A stretch of DNA of 64,000 bases from Deltaproteobacteria bacterium (GTDB lineage: Bacteria > Desulfobacterota > DSM-4660 > Desulfatiglandales > HGW-15). The DNA lies in contig JAFDEF010000006.1 in the NCBI GenBank assembly GCA_019310485.1, forward strand, positions 1 to 64,000. Reading direction: 5' to 3'. Every line of letters starts with the position of its first letter. Positions within the stretch are counted from its first letter, which is position 1. This document shows positions 17,967-26,123 of the stretch, in pieces. Both the position numbers and the translations under genes were made by a program. The notes below the pieces were generated by a model, which was given only the letters and a program-made list of their open reading frames with translations, made no database searches and had not been told where the DNA came from.

Positions 17967-18362
17967 CTAGTGGCAATTATTACATTTCCTGTAAGGGGCT
18001 TTCTTGTCTTTGTGTTTTCTGTGGCAGCCTTTGCAGTCCCTGTGGTAAGCATCCCGCAGCTTCAACACTTTGCCGACTTTCTTGTTGGGATCGTGACAGC
18101 TGCTGCATTTTTTGACAGGGTCTCCTTCCTTCCAGACATTTTTCCCGTCTTTATAGACATGATGGCATTCAGTGCAGGCATCACCATAGTCGGCAGAATG
18201 CTTCTTGTGATGGAATTTGACAGGGCCCTTTCTGTCAACCTTGTAACCATGGTTTTCAATCATGATCACATCAGGCACGTCAAGAGCAGTGAGAGCTCCC
18301 ACGGCAAGAAAAACAAAGGCAGCAAAGATAAAAATAGCAAGTAGCAGCGTTCTTTTTTTCAT
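17967..18362 (-). CDS. tetrahaem cytochrome c3 family protein
   Basis: 131 residues. An N-terminal signal or anchor (KKRTLLLAIFIFAAFVFLAVGAL) precedes a small domain with four CxxCH sites: CTECH, CSSCH, CKGCH and CNNCH, the last ending the protein. FHHKKHS upstream supplies the extra axial histidines expected of class III cytochrome c. Such proteins are the periplasmic electron pool of sulfate reducers, accepting electrons from hydrogenases and formate dehydrogenases and passing them to membrane complexes. It is convergent to the dsr-ferredoxin unit. Its promoter shares a core with the dsr promoter. With no obvious cleavage site, it might stay membrane-anchored. Confidence 0.92.
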   Translation of the reverse strand: MKKRTLLLAIFIFAAFVFLAVGALTALDVPDVIMIENHGYKVDRKGPVKFHHKKHSADYGDACTECHHVYKDGKNVWKEGDPVKKCSSCHDPNKKVGKVLKLRDAYHRDCKGCHRKHKDKKAPYRKCNNCH

Positions 18363-18416
18363 AAGAGCTTTCCTTCAGCCTCCTTCCTTGGGTCTTTCTA
18401 CCTGAACTTGCGTGTA

Positions 18417-18446
18417 ACTATAGAAAATGAGCTTGAAGCATGTCAA
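18417..18446 (-). promoter_or_regulatory. sigma-70 promoter of the cytochrome c3 gene
   Basis: On the minus strand TTGACA (18446-18441) and TATAGT (18422-18417) are separated by 18 bp, about 55 bp upstream of the cytochrome start. The bases around the -10 (TTTTCTATAGT) are identical to those at the dsr promoter near 11640. Confidence 0.75.
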
Positions 18447-19086
18447 GCCCAAAAAAGCTCACTTGAAGCACCGTGTGTTAAGCGGGGGCATCTCGCTCTT
18501 TTAGAAAGAACCCCATGGCCTGCCAACAAGGACCCCAGAAGAAACAAGTGGTTTGGGGCGCCAGCGCACCCTCTTTTTCGCGCCTCAACATTCGTCCTCG
18601 TACCAGTAACACGCCCCCATGATTCTACTAGGCGTCTGGACCCGTAAGCAATAAACATGAGAGCTTTCATCGGGGCGTTTTTCTTCTGGGGCTGCTCAGG
18701 GAAGAAACAAGAAGACTCTGTTGCCCCCAGGAGCGTCCCCGAAAAGTGTGGTTGAGGCTTTTCAAAAGAGCGTCCCCTGCCGCCCCTTTTTTGCTTCAAA
18801 CCACGAGATGTTGGCAGGGGCATGGGGTTCTTTTTGAAAGAACGAAATAGCGGGTGGCGAGAGGCTTGCGCCGGGTAGTAGGCCTAGGCGGGCGGAAAGC
18901 CTGCAGGGAATCTCCCCTGAAATGCCATGCTTTGAATCAAACGATGAGGGCCACCCGCCCGCCTGAGTGGCACCTTGCTTTGCTTTTGCCAACACCTTCG
19001 TTTCTTGAAAAAAGAGCGCGATGGCCCTGCTGCGAACTTAGTGCAAGAAACAGGTGCTTTGAAACAAGGAAGGGGCTGCAGGGGGC
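18447..19086. other. gene-free region rich in nested inverted repeats
   Basis: About 640 bp between cytochrome c3 and fusA without a convincing gene. Several imperfect inverted repeats nest inside each other: 18484-18502 with 19008-19028 (outer), 18505-18528 with 18809-18833 (AAAGAACCCCATG...TGCCAACA, inner), and AGGCGGGCGG at 18886-18895 with its complement at 18955-18964. The minus strand contains short frames without ribosome sites; one starts with MKALMFIAYGSRR (about 18659 downwards), reminiscent of the CbiX/sirohydrochlorin chelatase N-terminus, but it loses similarity after that. It could be a folded RNA, a decayed gene or an old element. Confidence 0.5.
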
Positions 19087-21120
19087 TCAGGCCTTATCGT
19101 AGTGGCTGAACTGCATGGTAAAGGTGCCTCTGCCCTGGGACAGAGAGCGAAGAGAAGTGGAATAACCAAACATTTTGGAAAGCGGGACACTTGCCGTCAA
19201 AACCTGCACAGGCTCCTTGGTGGTGATCTGCTCGATTTTTCCCTGCCGTGAGTTAAGATCGCCGATTACCTCGCCTAGGAATTCCTCTGGAACGAGAATT
19301 TCTGTTTTGATGATTGGCTCAAGTAAGACGGGCTCTGCTTTTGCGCATGCGTTTCTGAAAGCCATTGAAGAGGCAACTCTAAAGGCCATGGCATCAGAGT
19401 GCATCTCACTGATCTTAACATCCAGAAGGCTTGTTTCTACATCTATTAGCGGATAACCCATGATTGGGCCACTGCTTGCGCCTTCACCCACACCTTGCTT
19501 GATAGCCGCCAGAAAGTCCTCGGTCAGGCCTGGGTTTTCACATCGGTCAACGAACCGGTTGCCGCTGCCGCGAGGCAAGGGTGAAAGCTCAATTTTAACC
19601 CCAGCAAAATGCTGCTGGCCTGCAAGTTCTTTTTGGAAAATCTCCTCGTGTTGAACTTGCCTTGATATAGTTTCTCTGTATACAACCTGGGGCTTGCCCT
19701 GATTTGTGTCCACGAAAAACTCTCTTTTCAATCGGCCGACCAGAACTTCAAGATGAAGTTCCCCCATGCCGGAAATGATAATCTGGCCGGTTTCTTCATC
19801 AATTTTAAATTTGAAGGTCGGATCTTCAGCGGAGAGCTTTTCAAGAGCCTCCATAAGTTTGTCCTGGTCCTGGACCGCTTTTGGTTCAATGGCCATGGAA
19901 ATCACCGGGGCGTTGAATTCTATGGGTTCTAGAAGGATAGGGTGGCTCTCGCTGCAAAGGGTATCACCGGTGGTGGTCAGTTTTAGACCCATGACAGCAA
20001 GTATATCACCGGCAGAGGCCTGTTCTATTCGTTCTCTCTTGTTGGAGTGCATTTTAAGGATTCGAGCAAGCTTTTCTTTTACCTTTTTGCCTGGGTTATA
20101 AGCAGATTCGCCCGCTTTAATCGAACCTGAGTAAACCCGCACGTAGGTCATTTTTCGGCCCTGCTCCATCATTACCTTAAAGGCCAGGGCTGAAAAGGGG
20201 GCTTTGACACTTGGTGGTCTCTGGCCCTTTTTGCCGGTTTCCGGATCGTGGCCAACAACGGCAGGTATGTCGACCGGGGAGGGAAGATAGTCAACTATTG
20301 CATCCAGGAGAGGTTGAATCCCCTTGTTTCGCAAGGCAGCGCCACAGAGCACCGGAACCAGTTCCAGTTTGATTGCAGCTGCACGTATGGCCCGCTTTAG
20401 TTCGTCCGGGCTTAGCTTTTGCTCAGAGAGGTACTTATCCATGATGGCATCGTCTTTGTCGGAGACGGTTTCCAGCAAAAGCTCCCGGTACTTTGTTGCC
20501 TGGTCCATGAGTTCACTAGGTATAGGCACTTGCCTGAATTCAGCGCCTAGAGTTTCCTCTTCCCAAACGATCGCGGTCATTCGCAACAAGTCAATGACGC
20601 CAACAAAAGAATCCTCTGATCCCCAGGGTAATTGCATGATCAGGGGCGTAGCACCAAGGCGGTCTTTCATCATCTCAACAGTCCTGAAAAAATCAGCACC
20701 AATACGGTCCATCTTGTTAACAAAGGCGATCTTGGGCACTCTGTAACGATCAGCCTGGTGCCACACCGTTTCCGATTGGGGTTCCACACCACCAACCCCG
20801 CAAAAAACCCCTATTGCTCCATCCAGCACTCTTAGAGAGCGTTCAACCTCTATGGTGAAGTCCACGTGGCCGGGAGTGTCAATGATGTTTACTGTATGAT
20901 CGCGCCAGTGGCAGGAGGTTACGGCCGAAGTAATTGTAATGCCCCTTTCTTTTTCCTCAAGCATCCAGTCCATAGTTGCTTCGCCATTATGGACTTCTCC
21001 CATTTTGTGGACCCTGCCGGTGTAGTACAAAATCCGTTCCGTGATAGTGGTTTTGCCGGCATCAATATGGGCGATAATGCCTATGTTGCGGGTCTTTGTA
21101 AGTTTATGGTTCGATGCCAT
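19087..21120 (-). CDS. fusA: translation elongation factor G
   Basis: 677 residues from the ATG at 21120 (GGGAA ribosome site six bases upstream; an ATG two codons earlier is also possible). GTPase motifs are intact: AHIDAGKTT (G1), the RGITITSA switch I region, DTPGH (G3) and NKMD (G4). The later EF-G domains are present to the end ([43 protein letters not shown]). EF-G drives ribosomal translocation and, with RRF, recycling. Here it stands alone, not beside rpsL-rpsG-tuf, so the genome may hold another copy and this could be a specialised paralogue; the intact switch regions argue that it is active. Confidence 0.95.
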   Translation of the reverse strand: MASNHKLTKTRNIGIIAHIDAGKTTITERILYYTGRVHKMGEVHNGEATMDWMLEEKERGITITSAVTSCHWRDHTVNIIDTPGHVDFTIEVERSLRVLDGAIGVFCGVGGVEPQSETVWHQADRYRVPKIAFVNKMDRIGADFFRTVEMMKDRLGATPLIMQLPWGSEDSFVGVIDLLRMTAIVWEEETLGAEFRQVPIPSELMDQATKYRELLLETVSDKDDAIMDKYLSEQKLSPDELKRAIRAAAIKLELVPVLCGAALRNKGIQPLLDAIVDYLPSPVDIPAVVGHDPETGKKGQRPPSVKAPFSALAFKVMMEQGRKMTYVRVYSGSIKAGESAYNPGKKVKEKLARILKMHSNKRERIEQASAGDILAVMGLKLTTTGDTLCSESHPILLEPIEFNAPVISMAIEPKAVQDQDKLMEALEKLSAEDPTFKFKIDEETGQIIISGMGELHLEVLVGRLKREFFVDTNQGKPQVVYRETISRQVQHEEIFQKELAGQQHFAGVKIELSPLPRGSGNRFVDRCENPGLTEDFLAAIKQGVGEGASSGPIMGYPLIDVETSLLDVKISEMHSDAMAFRVASSMAFRNACAKAEPVLLEPIIKTEILVPEEFLGEVIGDLNSRQGKIEQITTKEPVQVLTASVPLSKMFGYSTSLRSLSQGRGTFTMQFSHYDKA

Positions 21121-21312
21121 GTTCATTTCCCGCAAAGCACCTGTACCCAAAGGAAACAGGCCAGCTTTGCTCAAGGTGGTGAGGAGTTCCCTTTTGTATG
21201 CTCGAGTAGCTGTATTGAGATTGAGCTAGGTAGACTGAAGGCACGATCATGGAGGAAAAAGCACTTCTGTCTTAACCCTAACTGCGTTCCTGGTTACCAG
21301 ATACGAAGCGTA

Positions 21313-21341
21313 TATCTAAGGCAAATTGGGAAATGTGTCAA
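21313..21341 (-). promoter_or_regulatory. probable promoter of fusA
   Basis: Minus-strand TTGACA (21341-21336), 17-bp spacer, then TAGATA (21318-21313), about 190 bp before the fusA start. The -35 is perfect; the -10 is moderate. The long leader contains no recognisable control structure. Confidence 0.5.
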
Positions 21342-21436
21342 GCGAATATAAGGAACAATGATTCATCGTCAAGACTTGGATAGCAAAGGCTTTTTTGACG
21401 GCAAACCCAGTTTTTCAATAGGTCGAAAGGCCCGCA

Positions 21437-21592
21437 GTGTTATCAGAGAAAACGGTCCAGTTTTTTCTTTCTAAAGCTCAAGGGTCCCTGCGGCCGGACA
21501 CAATCAGCTCTCCAAAGGTGGATAGACCGGAAAAGTTTGGTGCTGAAGAAGTTGACTTCCGTATTGATGAGATATTAAAGTACGAAAAGTAA
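21437..21592 (+). CDS. possible small protein (51 aa), unrecognised
   Basis: A short frame from a GTG at 21437 to TAA at 21592, encoding a charged 51-residue peptide that ends VDFRIDEILKYEK. Codon composition resembles neighbouring genes and a weak GAAAGG lies upstream, but there is no recognised domain and no second line of evidence. It falls in the otherwise gene-free 21121-21699 region between fusA and mltG. The remainder of that region shows only the fusA promoter. Confidence 0.25.
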   Translation: MLSEKTVQFFLSKAQGSLRPDTISSPKVDRPEKFGAEEVDFRIDEILKYEK

Positions 21593-21699
21593 CTTACAGT
21601 AAAGACCGGCATCTTTTTTGACGCGGTGCAAGTTTACCCTTGGACAACCGTTAACCGCAAGAACTGATCTTTAGAGCATTGCACCGAACACGCGTGGCG

Positions 21700-22725
21700 A
21701 TGATTCGTATTTCGCGAAAAACATTTGTATTGAGCATAATTGGTGTTTTTTTCATAGTGGTGGTTTTCCTGGGGCTAGGGCTGTTTCTAATCAGCCCGGC
21801 CAAGAAAGGTGCTGAAAAGGAAACCTTTGTGGTTCGCAAAGGGATGGCACTCAGAGAGGTTGCCACAGGGCTTGAAAAAAGAGAACTGATAAGGAGCAAG
21901 GAGTTTTTCCTTTTGTGGGCAAGATTTAAAGGATACGGCAAGCACATAAAGGCTGGAGAATACTCTCTTGGTGCTTATATGTCGCCAGTGGAGATACTTG
22001 AAAAGCTTCACCGCGGAATTATTATCACTCACCCTGTTACCATACCAGAAGGCTACACAACAGCCCAGATTGCTCAACTGCTTGATGATAAGGGGGTGGT
22101 TAAGAAAGAAGTATTCCTTTCTTTGGCAAGAGATCCTGCTGTCTTAAAACGCTACGGTATTCCGGGACCAAGTCTTGAAGGATATCTTTATCCTGATACT
22201 TACCGGTTCGGTTCCGGAGTGAGTGCAGAAGTTGTGGTAGATACCATGGTGCGGAGATTCTTTCAGGTTGTCAGGCCCCTAAAGGCGAGAATGAGCGAGC
22301 TGGGCTTGAGCATGAAACAAGTCATTACCCTTGCATCCATAGTGGAGAAAGAAACCAGCCGGCCTGAGGAACGCCCGACCATCGCCTCTGTCTTCTTGAA
22401 CCGCTTAAAGCGAGGAATGCGGTTGGAAAGCGATCCCACGGTCATTTACGGGATCAAAAATTTCAACGGCAACCTAACCAGGAAGGACCTAGCAAGAAAG
22501 ACGCCTTACAACACATATGCTATTAGAGGCCTTCCCCCCGGGCCCATCGCAAATCCGGGACTGGAATCTATCAGGGCTGTAGTTTATCCGGCAAAGACTG
22601 ATTACCTGTATTTTGTTTCAAAGAACGATGGTTCTCATCACTTTTCAAGGACCCTTGCCGAGCACAACAGGGCTGTTCAAATTTACCAGAAGCGCAGGAA
22701 GGGGAGACACCCAAAAACCTCTTGA
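21700..22725 (+). CDS. mltG: endolytic murein transglycosylase MltG
   Basis: 341 residues. One N-terminal membrane segment (FVLSIIGVFFIVVVFLGLGLFLI) is followed by a LysM-like region and the YceG/MltG catalytic domain. The latter contains PEGYTTAQIAQLL, LEGYLYPDTYRF, the catalytic Glu in LASIVEKETSRPEERPTIASVF, RLESDPTVIYG and YNTYAIRGLPPGPIANPG. The enzyme cleaves nascent peptidoglycan strands at the inner membrane and sets glycan chain length. The ATG at 21700 is preferred; a TTG seven codons earlier is possible. It is a single gene, followed at once by the promoter of the aromatic-acid cluster. Confidence 0.93.
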   Translation: MIRISRKTFVLSIIGVFFIVVVFLGLGLFLISPAKKGAEKETFVVRKGMALREVATGLEKRELIRSKEFFLLWARFKGYGKHIKAGEYSLGAYMSPVEILEKLHRGIIITHPVTIPEGYTTAQIAQLLDDKGVVKKEVFLSLARDPAVLKRYGIPGPSLEGYLYPDTYRFGSGVSAEVVVDTMVRRFFQVVRPLKARMSELGLSMKQVITLASIVEKETSRPEERPTIASVFLNRLKRGMRLESDPTVIYGIKNFNGNLTRKDLARKTPYNTYAIRGLPPGPIANPGLESIRAVVYPAKTDYLYFVSKNDGSHHFSRTLAEHNRAVQIYQKRRKGRHPKTS

Positions 22726-22750
22726 CACCCAATAGTGTATACAGTATACA
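22722..22750 (+). promoter_or_regulatory. sigma-70 promoter of the indoleacetate-type catabolic cluster
   Basis: TTGACA (22722-22727), 17-bp spacer, TATACA (22745-22750). It lies immediately after the mltG stop and about 100 bp before the CoA-transferase start; its -10 is embedded in the palindrome described next. Confidence 0.8.
22736..22750. promoter_or_regulatory. operator palindrome overlapping the -10 box
   Basis: TGTATAC-A-GTATACA, a perfect 7-1-7 palindrome covering the spacer and the whole -10 hexamer. GTATAC-centred palindromes are typical targets of FCD-type GntR repressors, and a regulator of exactly that type is encoded in the operon at 27298-27996. Binding here would block RNA polymerase, giving autoregulated, inducer-relieved expression. 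The assignment of this site to that protein is inferred. Confidence 0.7.
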
Positions 22751-22851
22751 AAATTTGGCTGTAGCCGATTTGCAGCTACTTTTCTGTTCTTGCTTCATCA
22801 TTTTTTGAGAAAAACCCAATCATTTCTAACCTTTTTCGGCGGAGGAACCCA

Positions 22852-24042
22852 ATGGATCTTTTCAAGAATCTTACTGCATTATCCCTGGAGCAGGCTACGG
22901 TTTTGCCCTATTTGACCTTTAGGCTCGCCCAGGACGGCATGAAAATATACAGGCTGGAGCATCCGGTCTATGGAGACCCAAACCGTCTTATAGGGGACAA
23001 TGTTCTGGGTGAAGAAGGGATGAATTCCTATTTTCTTTGTATTAACGCGGGCAAGAAAGCACTTACCCTTGATCTTTCAAAGCCCGAAGGTCAAGAGATT
23101 TTTCATTCATTGATCAAAAAGCTGAACGTTGATATTTTTGCCACGAATCAACTGCCCAGAAACTACAAAAAACTCGGTATTGACTACGAGACCATGAAAG
23201 CGATAAAGCCCGACATGATATGGATCGGTTTAACAGGCTTTGGTCCGGATAGCAACGAGGCTGCCTATGATCCTATCCTTCAAGCACGATCCGGATTGAT
23301 GGACTTGACCGGTGAGCCGGATGGCGACCCTCAGGTCCTGGGCATTCCGCTTCCTGACATGGGCACGAGCGTTCACAGCTACGGGGAACTGATGAAAGCG
23401 CTTTTCAAAAGACAGGCAACGGGGGAGGGATCATGCATAAACATTTCCATGTTTGAATCATCCGTTTCCTGGCTCACCGTGCCGATCACCATTTCAACTC
23501 TCATGAATAGGAAAATCACTCGCAGGGGAAACACCCACGAATTTTTTTGCCCTGTATCAGTATATAAAACCAGCGATGGTTTTGTCTATGTGGCAGTGGG
23601 TAACGATCGGCAGTGGAAGTCAATGGTTTCCCAGGAGATATTTAAATCCCTGGACAAGCCCGAGTACGAAAAGAATGCGGGCAGAATCGCGGATGTCAAA
23701 AACTTGAACAAGGCTATCAACGATATTACTAAGAACCATTCAACAGAAGAGCTTCTCAAGCTGTTCAACGAAATTACAGTTCCCATAAGCAAAATAAAGA
23801 CAATTCCGGAAGTGGTGTCAGACCCCCTCGTGGAACGCAGGCTGCTGTACGCCGAGGATCCAAAGACGGGTACGAAGCTCACCCTGGCACCTCCCCCGGT
23901 AATGACCGACTTTCTTGAGAAGGCCGGTCGCAAGCTCTCGTTCCCTCCGAGGTTCGGCGAGCACAACCAGGAGGTTTACGGGCAGGTGCTCGGGTATTCA
24001 GAGGAGCAGCTAGCCTCTTTCCGGGAGAACAAGGTCATATAA
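22852..24042 (+). CDS. family III CoA-transferase (CaiB/BaiF), IaaL-type candidate
   Basis: 396 residues, standard family length. The catalytic Asp is D169 in PLPDMGTSVHSYG, where a covalent aspartyl-CoA intermediate forms. Other family segments are the N-terminal ALSLEQATVLPY, AGKKALTLDLSKPEG, and GFGPDSNEAAYDPILQARSGLM. Such enzymes move CoA between acyl groups without ATP. In the anaerobic indoleacetate pathway of Aromatoleum a family III enzyme shifts CoA between carboxylates of aryl-succinate and benzylmalonate-type intermediates; the neighbouring mutase and dehydrogenase make that role likely here. It is the first gene of the cluster, with a GGAGG ribosome site. Confidence 0.88.
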   Translation: MDLFKNLTALSLEQATVLPYLTFRLAQDGMKIYRLEHPVYGDPNRLIGDNVLGEEGMNSYFLCINAGKKALTLDLSKPEGQEIFHSLIKKLNVDIFATNQLPRNYKKLGIDYETMKAIKPDMIWIGLTGFGPDSNEAAYDPILQARSGLMDLTGEPDGDPQVLGIPLPDMGTSVHSYGELMKALFKRQATGEGSCINISMFESSVSWLTVPITISTLMNRKITRRGNTHEFFCPVSVYKTSDGFVYVAVGNDRQWKSMVSQEIFKSLDKPEYEKNAGRIADVKNLNKAINDITKNHSTEELLKLFNEITVPISKIKTIPEVVSDPLVERRLLYAEDPKTGTKLTLAPPPVMTDFLEKAGRKLSFPPRFGEHNQEVYGQVLGYSEEQLASFRENKVI

Positions 24043-24064
24043 CCAATTTAAAGGAGCTGGAAGC

Positions 24065-24856
24065 ATGGATATTATCGTCTTGATTAAGCAAGTACCTGAC
24101 ACGACCGATGTAAAGCTGGACCCAAAGACCGGCAGTCTGATCAGGGAAGGGGTGGAGAGCATAATCAATCCCGACGATCGGCACGCCCTAGAAGCTGCGG
24201 TCAACCTCAAAGAGGAAAAAGGTGGAAAAGTTACCGTTATCTCCATGGGCCCGCCTCAGGCTATTGACGCGATATCAGAGGCGCTTGGAATGGGGGCTGA
24301 TGAGGGCATACTGCTCTCAGACAAAGCGTTTGCCGGCGCTGATACGTGGGCAACCTCTTTCACGCTTGGAAAGGCAATAGAAAAGGTGGGCAAATACGAT
24401 CTTGTGATATGCGGGAGGCAGGCCATAGACGGCGATACCGCGCAAATAGGGCCGCAGGTGGCAGAGTACCTTCGCGTTCCCCAGGTAACGTACGTGTGTG
24501 GAATAGAGAAGGTTGGAAGAAAGAAGATTGTTCTTAAAAGGAGGCTTGAGGACGGCTTTGAAAGGGTCCAGTGCCCGCTCCCTGCCCTGTTAACAGTGAT
24601 CAAGGAGGTAAATGTGCCTAGGTTCCCAAGGCTTGGAGGGTTAATAGATGCTTGCGGTGAAAAGGCGAATATCAAGGTCTGGAATGCAGCAGATATTGGC
24701 GCTCAGACACGAGACGTTGGGCTGGAGGGATCTCTGACGCATGTTATAAAGACTTTTGCTCCCAAGTTCAAAAGGCAGGGGGAGATTCTGGAGGGGGAGA
24801 GCAAGGAGGTTGTGAATACATTAGTGGATAAGTTGGTGGAAAACAACCTCATATAA
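24065..24856 (+). CDS. etfB: electron transfer flavoprotein beta subunit
   Basis: 263 residues. It begins DIIVLIKQVPDTTDVKLDPKTGSLIREGV, the canonical EtfB N-terminus, with the nucleotide-binding region around DLVICGRQAIDGDTAQIGPQVAEYL and the recognition-loop segment ALLTVIKEVNVPRFPRL. EtfB pairs with the ferredoxin-fused EtfA encoded 67 bp downstream to carry electrons from the adjacent acyl-CoA dehydrogenase. Whether its nucleotide site holds AMP or a second FAD (bifurcating type) needs a structural alignment. Confidence 0.93.
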   Translation: MDIIVLIKQVPDTTDVKLDPKTGSLIREGVESIINPDDRHALEAAVNLKEEKGGKVTVISMGPPQAIDAISEALGMGADEGILLSDKAFAGADTWATSFTLGKAIEKVGKYDLVICGRQAIDGDTAQIGPQVAEYLRVPQVTYVCGIEKVGRKKIVLKRRLEDGFERVQCPLPALLTVIKEVNVPRFPRLGGLIDACGEKANIKVWNAADIGAQTRDVGLEGSLTHVIKTFAPKFKRQGEILEGESKEVVNTLVDKLVENNLI

Positions 24857-24923
24857 GTAAGAATGTTGAGGCTCGAAGCAGAGGGGGAGTGTTGGAGTAT
24901 CGCACTTGACAAGGAGATAGAAT

Positions 24924-26123
24924 ATGAGTGTCTGGATTGAAGTTGATCTATGCAATGGTTGCAAGAGATGCCTGAAGGTGTGTCCTTATGGGGCGGTTGA
25001 ACTCAAGGATGGGAAGGCCCACATTACTGAGCGCTGCACCTCGTGTGGGGCGTGTCTGGAGGTGTGCAAGCAGAAAGCCATCCAAAGCGACATTGAGCCT
25101 AAAGTCATACCCGATTTTAGCGAATGGAAAGGGGTGTGGGTTTTTGCAGAGCAAAGGGAGGGCCGACTTCACCAGGTTTCTCTCGAGCTGCTGGGAAAAG
25201 CGCAGGAGCTTGCTTCGACTCTGGGGCAGGATGTCTCTGCCGTGCTTCTTGGCCAAGGGGTTTCCGTGCTGGCCAAAACCCTCATATCCTATGGGGCTGA
25301 AAAGGTCTACGTGGCTGAACACCGGGCGCTCAAGGACTACAGGACTATTGCCTACGCGAAAGTCTTGCAGCAACTGGTAGAAGAACACAAGCCAAATATA
25401 TTGCTCATGGGAGCAACGCATCTGGGACGGGATCTGGCACCGCGGCTTTCCCGCAGGATCGGCGTGGGGCTTACGGCTGATTGTACTGCACTAAGTATTG
25501 ATCCCAAGGAAGGAATTTTGCTCCAGACCAGGCCTGCTTTCGGCGGAAACGTTATGGCCACGATTGCAAATCGTTACTCCAGGCCTCAGATGGCAACCGT
25601 CAGGCCGGGTGTGATGGCGGCAGTGCCCAAGAAAGGGAACAAAGGAAGAACAATAAGGTGCAGGGTTTCCCTCACTGAAAAGGAAATCGTTACAAAGATC
25701 CTGGAAAGAGTGAAGGAGAAGAAAAAGTCGGTCTCCCTTGGCGAGGCCAAAGTGATAGTTGCCGGGGGGAGGGGCGTTGGTTCCCGGGAACGCATGAAAT
25801 CGCTTTTTGCCCTTACAGAAGTCATGGGCGGTGAAGTGGCAGGCACAAGATTGATAGTGGAGGAAGGATGGCTTCCACCGGATAGGCAGGTCGGCCAGAC
25901 CGGTCAGACGGTGAGGCCGGAAATATACATTGCATGCGGCATATCCGGAGCCATACAGCACAGAGCGGGTATGCTTGGATCAAGGTACGTTATCGCTATA
26001 AACAAGGATAGAAGGGCGCCGATTTTCGAGGTGGCTGACTGGGGTATTGTGGGTGATCTTCACGAGGTGGTTCCGGCCTTGACCGAGGCAATAAAGAAAA
26101 CAAGAGCAAAACGGGGGGCATAA
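24924..26123 (+). CDS. etfA: electron transfer flavoprotein alpha subunit with N-terminal 2x[4Fe-4S] ferredoxin domain
   Basis: 399 residues. Residues 1-55 form a ferredoxin domain with CNGCKRCLKVC (C10, C13, C16, C20) and CTSCGACLEVC (C38, C41, C44, C48). The rest is a complete EtfA with the FAD-binding block around 310-345 (RQVGQTGQTVRPEIYIACGISGAIQHRAGM). Ferredoxin-fused EtfA proteins occur in strict anaerobes, for example in the caffeyl-CoA reductase complex of Acetobacterium, where Etf takes part in flavin-based electron bifurcation. The gene overlaps the acyl-CoA dehydrogenase by one base (TAATG), so the two proteins are very likely partners. Confidence 0.93.
   Translation: MSVWIEVDLCNGCKRCLKVCPYGAVELKDGKAHITERCTSCGACLEVCKQKAIQSDIEPKVIPDFSEWKGVWVFAEQREGRLHQVSLELLGKAQELASTLGQDVSAVLLGQGVSVLAKTLISYGAEKVYVAEHRALKDYRTIAYAKVLQQLVEEHKPNILLMGATHLGRDLAPRLSRRIGVGLTADCTALSIDPKEGILLQTRPAFGGNVMATIANRYSRPQMATVRPGVMAAVPKKGNKGRTIRCRVSLTEKEIVTKILERVKEKKKSVSLGEAKVIVAGGRGVGSRERMKSLFALTEVMGGEVAGTRLIVEEGWLPPDRQVGQTGQTVRPEIYIACGISGAIQHRAGMLGSRYVIAINKDRRAPIFEVADWGIVGDLHEVVPALTEAIKKTRAKRGA

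Noticed and set aside
18443-18823. 126-codon minus-strand frame in the inverted-repeat region
   Set aside because: Arg-, Gly- and Pro-rich translation without a domain, no ribosome site, and start in a repeat arm. Only the MKALMFIAYGSRR piece inside is worth noting.
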